Shown: piece after piece, positions 36,758 to 50,387 of the stretch
How positions within the stretch are numbered: position 1 is the stretch's first letter
How the letters are laid out: every line of letters begins with the position of its first letter
Source: Marvania coccoides
Lineage: Eukaryota > Chlorophyta > Trebouxiophyceae > Chlorellales > Chlorellaceae
Length of the DNA stretch: 64,000 bases
Assembly: GCA_963854735.1 (NCBI GenBank)
Contig: OY978102.1
Location: forward strand, 1,054,001 to 1,118,000
Direction of reading: 5' to 3'
The notes under the pieces: model-generated
Told to the model about the DNA's origin: nothing
Databases searched by the model: none
Seen by the model: the letters and a program-made list of their open reading frames with translations, nothing else
Program-made: the position numbers and the translations under genes

Positions 36758-37855
36758 ATGGCTTCTTCTTCTAAACACGGGCTTTATTTCAACTCCATGT
36801 GGTGGGGCTCTTCACCAGGCCTCTGCACTTTCAAAAGTGCTGAAGTCGAAGCGAGCTGGGCAATGCAATTTCACAAAGAGAAACGCGTCCATGACATCGT
36901 CGGAACGCTTCTATTGCTGGCCCTGACTTTCGCCGGGTTTTTCAAAGAAAAGTTTGAGACGTGGATTGGCTTGCCTCTTGTATTTTTTGTGCAAATTGTT
37001 GCCTCGAGTGTCTTTCTTCTCTGGGTGCTTCGCTTCCACTACAGCTGGTTTCAGCTTCACCGCACCGGGATTCTGTTCACGGTGCAAGCTTTGCGCATCA
37101 TAATGTACTATGGTTGCGGCATGAGCAAATTTCTTTTTCAATCCTTTGTGCTTCCAACAAATTGGGCGTGGAACAACACCCTTCTGGGCATTCCAAAATC
37201 GTGCCTCGTGGTGCCCTCCATGCAAGTACACGTAGGTAAGAAGTGAATGCACAAATATGACCATGTCTAGTTTATTGTATTGTATATTTGTTGCACGACT
37301 CTCCGAAGTGCCAGAACCATCACCCCCATGGAATCACGCTTAGTAACCCCGTTAACCCTCCATATTGCAGCTCTCACCTACGTGTACCCTTTGAAGCTGA
37401 AGCAGCCGTTGTTTGTTATCTCTTTTGTCGCCAGCCAGCTTATATACTTCTCAAGGTGTGCGGAGGAGGTTGCGCTTTTGGGCCAGGGCCACGCGTATCA
37501 GAGCGCAGTGGCAAGAATTGACGAAAACCTAGGGCGCTGGCTGCCATTCCCTTCGTCCCTCCCGTTGGGCGGATCAACAACGGCAAAAGAACTGGATCAG
37601 TGGGGCGCTTGCGTGGCATATAACGCAGCCGTGCAGCTTTTTTTTGGCAACTTCATTCCTCTGGCCTTTTTTTTTGTCGATGAGCTGTGTTCGAAAAAGT
37701 TCTTTGAGCGGCAGCATGGCTTGGGGATGGCGCTGGTTCCCAGCTGGTGGGCCCTAATCGCCCAGCACATGCTGCTGGCCCCGCTGCAGTCCATAGTTTG
37801 CTTTAACACCACAGTTTTGATTCTTCGAGTGACGCAGGTGCTCGGAAGCGTCTAG
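36758..37855 (+). CDS. Multi-pass membrane protein of unknown family
   Basis: Exons 36758-37235 and 37371-37855; 320 aa, with the intron in phase 1 (G|CT joins HVGK-side to ALTYVY). About six hydrophobic segments are visible: DIVGTLLLLALTFAGFF, LPLVFFVQIVASSVFLLWVL, GILFTVQALRIIMYYG, LFVISFVASQLIYFS, CVAYNAAVQLFFGNFIPLAF and a C-terminal MLLAPLQSIVCFNTTVLIL. The segment between helices four and five is hydrophilic. The N-terminus is short and lacks a cleavable signal or transit peptide. I do not recognise a family or any catalytic motif. Codon composition is less GC-biased than the neighbouring genes, which may indicate low expression or a lineage-specific gene. Confidence 0.65.
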
Positions 37856-38454
37856 GCGGGGGGGGGGGGGTCCTTGGAACATCGTATGCGCGTTTCTAAA
37901 GTATCTTTTGACAACGATTGCTTTTGTTTTGTTGCTGTATCGTTTTTTTAATTTGTTCTTCTGCACTCGTGATATGTGGCGTCAGCGTCATTATGCAAAT
38001 TTCAACCGCGAATTAGCGGTGGCGGTTCAAATTGGCGTGCTCACCCCTGGGCGAAAATCATTGACGCACGTCGGTCTGACATACACATCTGCAGAGCAGA
38101 CACGTATTTATTCTTTCCCCCCTGAAATGAAATCATTAGTTAACATTACCTGGGCTCCTTTCTTGAACTGGTTCAGCGCGTCCGCTATCGAGGGGGCTGA
38201 GACGGACGCTAAAAGCAACCGCCGCCATAATGCAATTTCGAGTTTTCCAATCACGAGGTTATTATTCCTTTGCTGGCTTGGTTATTTATTATTAATTACC
38301 GCAGATATGCTTATTTTCAACGTGTTTTTCCTCCTTAACCTTAAGGGAAACGAGAAGAAACTAAAGAAAAGAAAGACTGCGTTCGTAGCGATGGCGGCTG
38401 CACAGCTTCCTCTCACTGTCTCTGGCGTCCGCCAATTCCCGCCTTTTTGAACTG
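37856..38454. other. Convergent intergenic spacer
   Basis: Begins with a G-run (37858-37870). A plus-strand frame of 180 codons (37908-38450) spans the interval, but it has irregular composition, begins in T-rich sequence and matches no family; I treat it as chance. Confidence 0.5.
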
Positions 38455-40157
38455 TCAGCCATCGCTGCCCTCCCAGTCTTCTCCCCCGTCGCTCTCGTTA
38501 TACTCTTCATCTTCATCTTCACTCGATCCCAGTTCCTCTCCGCTTCCCCCATCGTTGCCGTCCACCCCCGCCGCTAGCGGCACCACCGCTGCCGGCACCG
38601 CCGCCGCCTCGTCCTTGCCGCTGTCATCAGCCTGGTCCCCTGCGATGTGTCTTGCCAGTGCCGGGAGGACGTCGTCAGACGGGGCCAGAACCTCCACCAG
38701 CTGCAGCTCATCTGCATGGGGAGAGGAAAAAAATGGGAAGGGAAGAAAAAACGATTAATAAAAATAAAAATATAGCTAGTGGCAAAGCAAAACTTCAGCC
38801 ACTTGCATGGAACGTGAAACTTTGAACAACAAAAGGACAAATTTACTCGAAAGAGGGCAGCAAAGCAAAATAGACATTAGGCAGCAAAATTAGCGCTGAA
38901 AAATACTTCTTACGTTGGTTGCACTGGGCCGAGACCAAGTTCCAGAGAGCGTCATCACTGGGGTTTATTACCGCTTGCACCTAAATTGTCAACAAAATGA
39001 AGGGATAAGGGAAAACAGTTTAAAAAAAAACGAACCCTTGAAAAATGAAGCAATAGAAATACGGTGCAAGAGCGGCGGGCTCTTTCAAAATCATCACACT
39101 GAGATGGTTAACAAATAAAAATTGTGGCTACTCACCACCTCCTCTAGCCGCCCTGCCTCCTGCAACCAGTGCCTCACTTTCCTGAAGTAAGCGGTGGACG
39201 CTGACTGCTGGAACGATATCCCCACCCACAGAATCAAATCTGCCGCTTTAGAGTCCTCCTCCATCAGGTCCATTACTTCTTCCGGCGTGATCACCTCGCC
39301 CTCGGCATCCTCGTACCTACAATTATAAAAAAAAATGAACGACCAGTAGCTGGTTCCAGCCTAAAAACGGCGATTAAAATAACCAAATGTAGAGGGATAT
39401 GCGCGTGTTCGAAGCTCTTACTACTGAAACTCACAGCATGACTTTAAACCGCAGCGGCGGGGGAGCCCCCGCCCCCTCCTCCCCCTCCGCCACCGGGGGA
39501 CACTTTCCACAGCTAATCGGCTGTTTGCTGCGCAGCGCCCGCACCGCTTCGGGGGTCAGCGGCGCCGTCTCCCCACACTCCACGCACACCAGGTGGTGAA
39601 TGTTGCCATGCATCTCCACTGTGATGCCCTCAGGGTTCGTTTCTGGGTGCCACGTGTCTAGCCCGCTCTGCTCCGCTAATCCGTCGATGTTCAGGGTGTA
39701 ATGCCGGCTCAAGCGACCCATGCGGTGCAAGGAAGCCAGGGCGCGGTGCCCCGGGGCCGCCTGCGCGCTGGAAGCTTCCAGGTAGATGTCCGCGAAGAAA
39801 GCCAAAGCTTCCTGGCGGTTGCGGTCAAAGAAAGAGTACGTGAACAGCGTTTTGCCGTCCTGCAGGTTGAACTTGCGCTGCGCCTTTTCGTAGAGACCAC
39901 CTTTGGTAGAGAAGGTGGACATGCCGGAGGTCGCGGAGAGGCCGCTGCCGGAGAAAACCAAGATCTTGGACGCCGAGAATGCAGCAGACAGCAACCGGTC
40001 CAGCCCGACGCCCAGGTTTCTGGGGAGGGTGAAGAGGGGGTGTTGATTTAGTAAAGTGAAGGGGTGAAGGAGGGTGAACTGGGTAGAGCAGGGCTTACTC
40101 AGGCTCCACTTTTCTGCGCTTACGCAGGCCATATCGGGCCTCTGGAGGGTCGGACAT
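38455..40157 (-). CDS. Divergent Sir2-family (sirtuin) protein
   Basis: Exons 40099-40157, 39435-40019, 39136-39316, 38914-38980, 38455-38711; 382 aa. Sirtuins are NAD-dependent protein deacylases. A basic start (YGLRKRRKVEPE) leads to the Rossmann entry LVFSGSGLSATSG, the TLNIDGL motif, the catalytic His in VEMHGN, a four-Cys zinc site (CVEC and CGKC), the LWVGISFQQS strand and an NPSDD-type strand. The segment that is normally G-A-G and P-D-F-R reads G-S-G and S-T-F-S, so conserved Asp and Arg are absent, and TQNID has become TLNID. Activity may be altered or lost. The C-terminus adds ~70 residues ending in an acidic Glu/Asp-rich tail, suggesting a nuclear or chromatin setting. All exon phases fit. 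Confidence 0.82.
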
Positions 40158-40371
40158 TCCGGTAAATGAACTACAAATGAATAAAATCGTAGAATGCTGA
40201 AATTTATGGGCAAATGCGCTTTGAACAGGCAGAAATAGAGAGAAGATGAGAAATAATATAAATTAAATGTAAAATCGTCAGAAGCCTCGTCTTCTCCCTG
40301 ATAGATCAAGGGAGAGTGTCGATGCGGTTATTGTCGTCATCATAAAATTAAAATAGTTGAGATGACTTGAA

Positions 40372-40860
40372 ATGGTCGCAGCTGCGCCAAATGAGCCCCT
40401 CATTCTGGACGATCAAAAGAAAAACACAGCAGGCACAGCAAGCATTTTCTTTTTGCATGGTTCCTTTCGTGCACCCATGCCATCCGAGACTTCGTCGCAA
40501 TACTGCCCAGCCAGCGCTACTGCTGCCCCTGAAATCTTTTTCAGCGACGCCTGCCCTAGAAAACTGTCGCTGACCGGCAGATACTTACACGGAGCTGGGA
40601 AGCTGGTGGCAGCGGCGGACTGGCCGTGCCTCTAGAGCCTACGTTCAAGCAGCTTTGAATTGCAGCTCAACGAAAGCGTAGAGGCCTTTGCGGGTGAGGG
40701 ATGGCTTGGCAGCGGACAGCGCTGACCCTCCATAGCCCCAGGCTTAGCTGCTCGGGGCTGCGAGTCTGCCTGGAGGCGCTTAGCGGCGGGCCATTGGCGG
40801 GACTCAAATTTGTGGGATTGTTCGCTGAAGACTGGTTGAATTACGCAGCGCTGAACTGAA
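40372..40860 (+). CDS. Possible small gene or gene relic, structure unresolved
   Basis: An ATG at 40372, 214 bp head-to-head with the sirtuin, opens an 87-codon frame (start MVAAAPNEPLILDDQKK) ending at 40635. Directly after it, another frame encodes SSSFELQLNESVEAFAGEGW to 40727, and a third encodes LRVCLEALSGGPLAGLKFVG, then LFAEDWLNYAALN, to 40860. Each piece looks coding but they lie in different frames, and the gaps (about 30-50 nt) are short for introns here. It is either a real small-intron gene or a frameshifted relic. I recognise no family. Confidence 0.25.
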
Positions 40861-40983
40861 CACTTACAATTAAAAAAGGTAACAGCGAGCTGGCGTTAAT
40901 CCCTCAAGCCGAAGCGAACTAAAACTTGGACCCCCCAACATGATTTCTTCCCCCCAAGCCATTAGAGACCGGTTCTGAACATG

Positions 40984-42340
40984 TCAAACCGCTTCAAACA
41001 GCGCCTGCCACTTTGCTGGATCCTGCCCAGGTCCGTCACCCTGCAGCAGCAGCAAAAACAATCACCAATGAGTCCTCGCTCAACCAATTTATGCCAATAG
41101 CTCCTATCTTATATTATTTTTATTTTTTTTCATATGCCCGATTTAAATGTTTCAAACGACACACCTCCGTGCTTGTGATGGCAATGGCCTTCCCCTCGGT
41201 GACCCCCGCCGCCAGCGCCTGCACAATGGCCTCCGCAGTGGCAATCCGGGACGTCTCCCCCAGCTGGTCGTCTTTTCCCGACAGCTGCACCGCTTGCCGT
41301 GTCCCGCTGATGCCCTTGAGCAGCGTGTTCAAATCATACGACGTGTAGGGCCCATCTGTGAGCCGGTTGGGCCTAACAATCGTGTACGGCAGCCCCGAGC
41401 CTTCTAAAACCTCCTCCGACAGGCGCTTGAACTTCAGCACCCCGAAAGCATTCAAAATGAGCCAGGGGAACTGGCTGGAGCGCTCCACCCCCGCGGAAGT
41501 GGTCAGAATGAAGCGCTGGAGGCCTTCCTTGGGGCAGGCGTTGATGAGGTTGCGCACTGCGACGAGGTCGGTGTTTTCGGGGTTGTTGCCGCCGTCCCAG
41601 CGCTTGGAGGGGAAGGCGGTGGTGCCTGTGCAGCAGCACACCTGCGAGGGTAGTAGAAAAAAGTGTGGGTTTAGGTTGAAGTGTACAGGGAGTGTGTGAT
41701 GGGTGCTAAATATTAGTAATAATCAGCGGTGATTAAAAAAGAAAAATGGTTGCAAAGGCATCGCAGGTGCTTGAAATTTGACCATTCTTTTTTAAGGATT
41801 GCATGATAATGGAGTTAAGTGGAGTAACGAGAAGAAAGCAGCATCATGCTGAGCATGCGCTCTGTAACTGTACCGCAGCAGCGTCCTTCAAAGCAGGGCC
41901 AAGCGTGGCAGGGTCCCTCATGTCTCCATACACCACCTCCAACCCCGGAGCATCGCCCAACAGCTGGCGGGTCTTCTCTTGGCTGCGGCTCATCGCTCGC
42001 ACGGTATAGCCCCGCTCCAAAAGCTTGGCACAGAGGAGTTGGCCGACGCCGCCCGTGGCGCCCGCTACCAGCACTGTGGCCCCGCTGCCGGGCTCCACCG
42101 TCCCTGCGTGCACCTCCAATGGTGCCCTGCTTCTGCTGCTTCTGCAGGAAAAGAGGCAGGGTCGTTGGGTGAGAAAAAAAGAGAGATATGAACGGGCAAG
42201 TTGTAGAAAATCAAGAGGCGATGCCTGTAGCGATCTGTGCATGCATCTATGTGTGTGGTTGAATCTCACATTTGGTGGGTGGGCTTTCTGGAGGGGAGCC
42301 AAGTCGCCTGTGATCGAGAGATATGAATTTTGCAGCGCAT
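40984..42340 (-). CDS. NAD(P)-binding Rossmann (NmrA/atypical SDR) protein, plastid-targeted
   Basis: Exons 42270-42340, 41874-42141, 41165-41641, 40984-41040; 290 aa. A basic, Ser-rich N-terminus of ~45 residues looks like a transit peptide. It is followed by the dinucleotide-binding motif VLVAGATGGVGQLL and the NADP-favouring RAMSRSQEK, then VVYGDMRD, CCCTGTTAFPS and GLPYTIVRPNRLTDGPYTSYD, all typical of plant/algal atypical short-chain dehydrogenase-like proteins (NmrA, TIC62 and related). The catalytic Tyr-x3-Lys of classical SDRs is not evident, so it may be a redox sensor or a structural factor rather than an enzyme. The last exon (19 codons, ending WQALFEAV) was found downstream of a T-rich intron with CTGCTGCAG and fits the family's usual end. 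Confidence 0.8.
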
Positions 42341-42523
42341 CTTGAAAACTCCGCAGCAATTTCTACAGCAATGGCGATGTGCAATAAGTTGTTTATAAAA
42401 CGACACAAACTATAGTTTAACTAAAGGAAATACTTGAAATTTTGAGATTAGTTCTCCGACGCCAGCCTGGCACTTCTCCCTCTCAAAGCAGGTTCCAATG
42501 CCCGTATCTCTATTTCAATTGAA

Positions 42524-43708
42524 ATGGAGAACGCAGAAACCTCCAACCTCGAGGTGGTGTGCGCCTTAGGGTGCTCCACCATCGAGAAATTGCCAGTTTT
42601 ATCATGGCTTCCCTTTGCCAGCTACCTGATATTTTTCCAGTCGAAGCGTGTGGCGCTTGGCCTGGGGCTCGAGCACGGCCACGGTTTCGTCATCTCAAGG
42701 CACGCCCCGCCAATCCAATGTCACAGGGGCATTTTTCATTTTCGGTCAACCGTTTGACCTTTCATTTCCCTCCATTTCTGTGCAGGATTTTGCCGTCGCC
42801 TACCTCCTACCAACATAACGCCTCCTGGTCCTCTCCCTGGTTCATCACCGTGCACGGCATCGAGTGCGGCATTGCTGTTGGCGCAGAGGCTCGCCAAGTG
42901 CTGCTCGGAGTCGCCAATGAGCACTGCCTTGGGCAGCTGCTGTACGTATCTAATTTATTATCCATTTGTATTTATATATTGCTGAGAAATTGTAATATAG
43001 ACGGATGCTCTATTGGAACTATTCCAATTGGATTTATTCCCCTGCAGCGCGGGCAAGCTCACCATCACCGCTGGGTACGACCTGTGCTGGGGCAAAAAGT
43101 CAAAAGAACTGAAGCTGCCATCCTCGGAGACGACCTGGGACGAAGAGATTAGCTACGCTGCAGTCAGCGCTTCCGGCAGAATGATCAACGCCTCGCTGTC
43201 AGGTGATTAATTACAAACCCATTAAACCCATTAAACCCATTAAACCCATTAAACCCATTAAACCCATTAAACCCATTAAACCCATTAAACCCATTAAACC
43301 CATTAAACCCATTGAACCCAATAAAAAGAAAACGAGAAATAAAAAAGAAAGAGAGTTTAATTACGCAAACTCTTTTGTATCGGTGGAATTTTCCTCTATC
43401 TTCCTAATACAACACGGGGACTCTTTAACTAGGTACTCTTTAACGAGATTAATTATCATCGGGGTATACTGGGCATATGAATGAAGAAAAACACGTCCTT
43501 TTCCTCTCCTTTGCCAGGCCATGTTATCCGCGCCGACAAGGCGAAAAATGAGGCCAGCTATGGACCGGGCGCCACTGCCGATGCAGTACTGGCCACCAAG
43601 GCGGGCGCATCTGCTGCTATGGCGGAGCTGGAGGGGGCGCTGAACCGGGCGGCGCGGGCGGCACTGGTGGCTGCTTTTGAACCGAGTAACGTCACCGAGA
43701 ATGAGTGA
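42524..43708 (+). CDS. Ysc84/SH3YL1-type (Las17-binding) domain protein
   Basis: Exons 42524-42699, 42786-42941, 43048-43202, 43518-43708; 225 aa. Most of the protein fits the Ysc84 (SYLF) domain: SSPWFITVHGIECGIAVGAE, then VLLGVANEHCLGQLLAGK, LTITAGYDLCWG, and the closing GRMINASLSGHVIRADKAKN with YGPGATADAVL. SYLF domains bind phosphoinositides and, in fungi and animals, actin regulators. The usual C-terminal SH3 domain is absent, as in many plant SYLF proteins, and the C-terminus is Ala-rich. Intron 1 requires a GC donor (AAG|GCACGC), the weakest of the GC donors here; no GT nearby gives the correct phase. Intron 3 carries a 9-bp minisatellite. Confidence 0.72.
43212..43319. repeat. 9-bp minisatellite (ATTAAACCC) in a Ysc84-gene intron
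   Basis: Ten perfect head-to-tail ATTAAACCC units (43221-43310), preceded by a degenerate copy and followed by ATTGAACCC. It starts 9 bp into intron 3 of the Ysc84-domain gene. In one frame it would read Lys-Pro-Ile repeats, but splicing removes it. Confidence 0.95.
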
Positions 43709-44487
43709 GGGGTAAAACTGATAGGTGGATAATAACTACTACGTTTTTGCTTTCTTTTGTCACTTGAAACTCCTATGTTTTCATTTCAACGGAGCCTGGC
43801 TGTTTTTCTTGGCGCTCCTCCAATTTTGACCGAATCTCGTCGTTTTGATAAATAATATGCAATTCGAAGAAACAAAATGAAATACTGCACAGGTTTGGTC
43901 TAATGATTTTTTCATATGCCCGCCAAGCACCTAATGATTGAATTTTGTTGCTTGCTATGTGTCATTCATTCCGTTACATACAGTTTGTCATCGTCATGTT
44001 GTTGAAAATGAGAGTCTTTGAAAACACGCAGCAAGTGGCACATTGCTCACGTCTCAGACCGACAAAAATGCAACCGCCAAAAAAAGTCAACTCAAGAGGC
44101 AGGCTTGTAAAAACAGTATCAGTCATAGCAAAGCAAGGGAAAAAAACGAAAAGAAAGAGAAAAGGGAAAAGGGATGAAAAAAAGGCGTGTTTCGCTGACC
44201 ACCTCGCTGAACGGCATAGAGGAGGGAACATGCGAGAACAACTAGTATGGCATGCACATGGTAGATGGCAATGAAAGAGGGACGTGGCTATATTTCTCTC
44301 TCTTAACACAATTTATTATAAGGAGAAAAGATCCGATCTTGGGCGGAAGGGAAGGAAGAGAAAAAAATGACACGGCACTGCTGGCATGAAACGAGAGGAA
44401 ATGGAAATCGATGGGAAAGGGTGGCAGAAAAATCAAAACATTGCAAAACTTGTATTCTACTTTCTTTTTCACAGTAGCAAACAGCAT
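43709..44487. other. Convergent intergenic spacer
   Basis: 3' sequence between the Ysc84-domain gene and phototropin. The + strand around 44080-44190 is purine-rich, so the phototropin 3' side is pyrimidine-rich, like the other long 3' regions in this window. No gene is supported. Confidence 0.6.
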
Positions 44488-48175
<3,688 letters not shown>

Positions 48176-49966
48176 TCAGTACGGCTGGTACCGCTGAGCC
48201 CCGCCACGGCCGCCACGGTAGCCACCGCCGCCTCTGGCACCGCCATACCCTGCATCATACCCGCCGCCGGCCCCGCCAAACCTGCCGCCGCCGCCGCGGC
48301 CGCCTCCTCGCCACCCCCGACCTCGCATGGGCCCTCCCCCGCCGCCCATGCCCATGGCATCATACCTTAAAAACGCATTGAAAAAAAGAAAGGGTTAAAA
48401 AGATTTAAAATTGAAGCGTGGTACATGATATATTAATATTGCTAAAAAAATAAAATAAATGCCGACAATACATTTCATTAAAGAGCTCACCCTCCAGCGC
48501 CCATCATGCCCCCAGGTAACATGTAGCCCATTTGTCCGTTGGGCAGCTGCACCGGCATCATCATCATTCCTCCCATTCCAGCACCGGCCATCCCGCCAGC
48601 CATGCCGCCATATCCTCCATACTGCTGCTGCTGCTGGTAACCGCCATACCTACGAAACGACAGAACACGCGCAATTTAATAAGATGGCGATGGAAAAAAA
48701 AAACTCAATAATTGCCTCTCAAAAATTCCATTTTTTTCAACTCCTAAAAACTAATTCTATTTCCCGCTAAAATACGGCAAAAAAAAAACGCTCCAACTCA
48801 CCCTCCTCCTCGGCCACCTCCATAGCCGCCGCCAAACTGCCCCCCGCCAAAGCCTCCTCCTCCCCTTCCTCCTCCGCCTTCCCTGCCACCGCCTCCCTCG
48901 CTCCTTCCGTATTTCACAACCACCGCCGCGCCCGCAACCTCGGGCGCGGACTCGTCGTCAACCGCGTGCGCCGCCGCCAGCCGCTCCAGGAACGTCACGA
49001 AGGCGAAGCTGGGGTGCTCTTCGCCCTCCCGCGCCCTCGGGATGTGAACCTTTTCGATCTCGCCGTAGCCCGAGAACGCCGCCCGCAGCTGGTCCTCGGT
49101 GGCGCCCGGGGGGAGGCTGCCCACAAACACGGTGCGGCTGCCCCCTGCCGTGGCTTTGTCCTGCTCATTCGGCTCCACTACCTCAACCTTGATGGTCTGA
49201 TCTCCGATGGCGGCCCCCGTGAGCAGCCGCCGCGCCTGCGTAGCGCACGCCGCGTTGTAAAACTCCAGGAACGCGAACCCGCGGCTGCCCTGCTCCGGCT
49301 CTGCGCGGTTTCGCAGCGCCAGGTTCACTTTTTCGAGACCTTTAAGAGCGAAGCCGTCCAGCGCCGCCTGTAGGCCGTCCTTGTCCAGGGAGAACGGGAT
49401 GCCCCCCATCCACAGCTTGAACTTGGACTGGCTGGCTTGCACGCGGAGGCGCTGCCCCGGGTAGTCCTTCAGTTCTTTGAAGTGCAGCCGGTCCATCGCG
49501 CGCAGCGCAGACTCCTTCTCGGTATAGCAAACGAAGCCGAAGCCCTTGTTTTGGGTGGGGTTGTTGGGGTCCCGGATGATTTTCACGCTGTACACTTCGC
49601 CAGCCTCTGAGGCAAACTCGCGGAGCTGGTCCTCGGTGGCCGTGCGAGGCAGCGCGCCCACGTAAACGTCGCAACCGTGGGGCGGGAGGGACAGTGGATC
49701 TGGCTCCTCAGGGTGGGCCAGGTCCATGGCCTCTACGGCTTCAGCTGGGTGATCCTCCTGCTTCAGGGGATGCTCAGGCTGCTGGTCAGGCTGCTGGTCT
49801 TCGGGCTCCTGAGAGCGTTCGTGCTTGGGGGAGAACCCCTCGGGGGATTGTGGGGCGTCCTGGAGTCGGGGAGACGCGAACAGTGCGAAAATATATGAAT
49901 GTTTGATCGATCGTCGAGAAAAAGTGGGAGTGCACGGAAACGAATGAAATGAAGTACCTCTTCCAT
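48176..49966 (-). CDS. hnRNP Q/R-like RNA-binding protein with three RRMs and an RGG tail
   Basis: Exons 49958-49966, 48802-49859, 48491-48649, 48176-48365; 471 aa. An acidic/Gln-rich start is followed by three RRMs. RRM1 is CDVYVGALPRTATEDQLREF with RNP1-like KGFGFVCY. RRM2 is KLWMGGIPFSLDKDGLQAAL with SRGFAFLEF. RRM3 is TVFVGSLPPGATEDQLRAAF with PSFAFVTF. A glycine-rich RGG/YGG tail with a short Gln run and Met-rich stretch ends in QRYQPY. This order matches hnRNP Q/R (SYNCRIP) proteins, which act in splicing, mRNA stability and translation; the plant LIF2-type relatives are nuclear. The first coding exon would be just ATG GAA GAG (9 nt); an upstream start read through the long frame is the alternative. 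Confidence 0.85.
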
Positions 49967-50387
49967 TGTTTGATAACTGCAAAGGGTATCGAATAGGCTT
50001 GTGTGTTAAATGGGAGATGGATGAAAGAGGTGATGAACTGAAAATTCGATTGGTTGGGAGTCGAGTGTGTCCGGACGGTTGCGTGCAGGATGTTGCAAGA
50101 TCGATCGATCTGACTGTTCGCGAGTGCGATTTTTTAAGGGCGATAAGCGCAGGGGCAGCTCGCCAGAGGACCGATGAGAGTCTTTCCAATGCTCGAAGCG
50201 CGAATAGCTGTTAAACGGCTTTTCTCTCAATTTGCACAATTTTTGTTTATTTGGGAGTGATTGAGAGAGCTCATTTTTGGCGTGCAACAAAGGGACAAGG
50301 CCGCATCAACCGTCTTTTGCTTTTCCCCTGCGAATTAAAACAGTTCGTTGCGTTGGGAGCGATCCACCGGCCGCTGCCCATCCTCAC
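49967..50387. promoter_or_regulatory. Shared upstream region of the hnRNP-like gene (-) and the Ser/Pro-rich gene (+)
   Basis: A 421-bp head-to-head interval. No specific element was recognised; frames continue a little upstream of both starts but show no homology. Confidence 0.3.

Noticed and set aside
37908..38450. 180-codon plus-strand frame in the convergent spacer before the sirtuin
   Set aside because: It starts in T-rich sequence, has no family match and sits where two 3' UTRs are expected.
43212..43319. Interstitial telomere or CRISPR array interpretation of the ATTAAACCC repeat
   Set aside because: The unit is 9 bp without spacers and differs from the plant telomere heptamer; it is a simple minisatellite.
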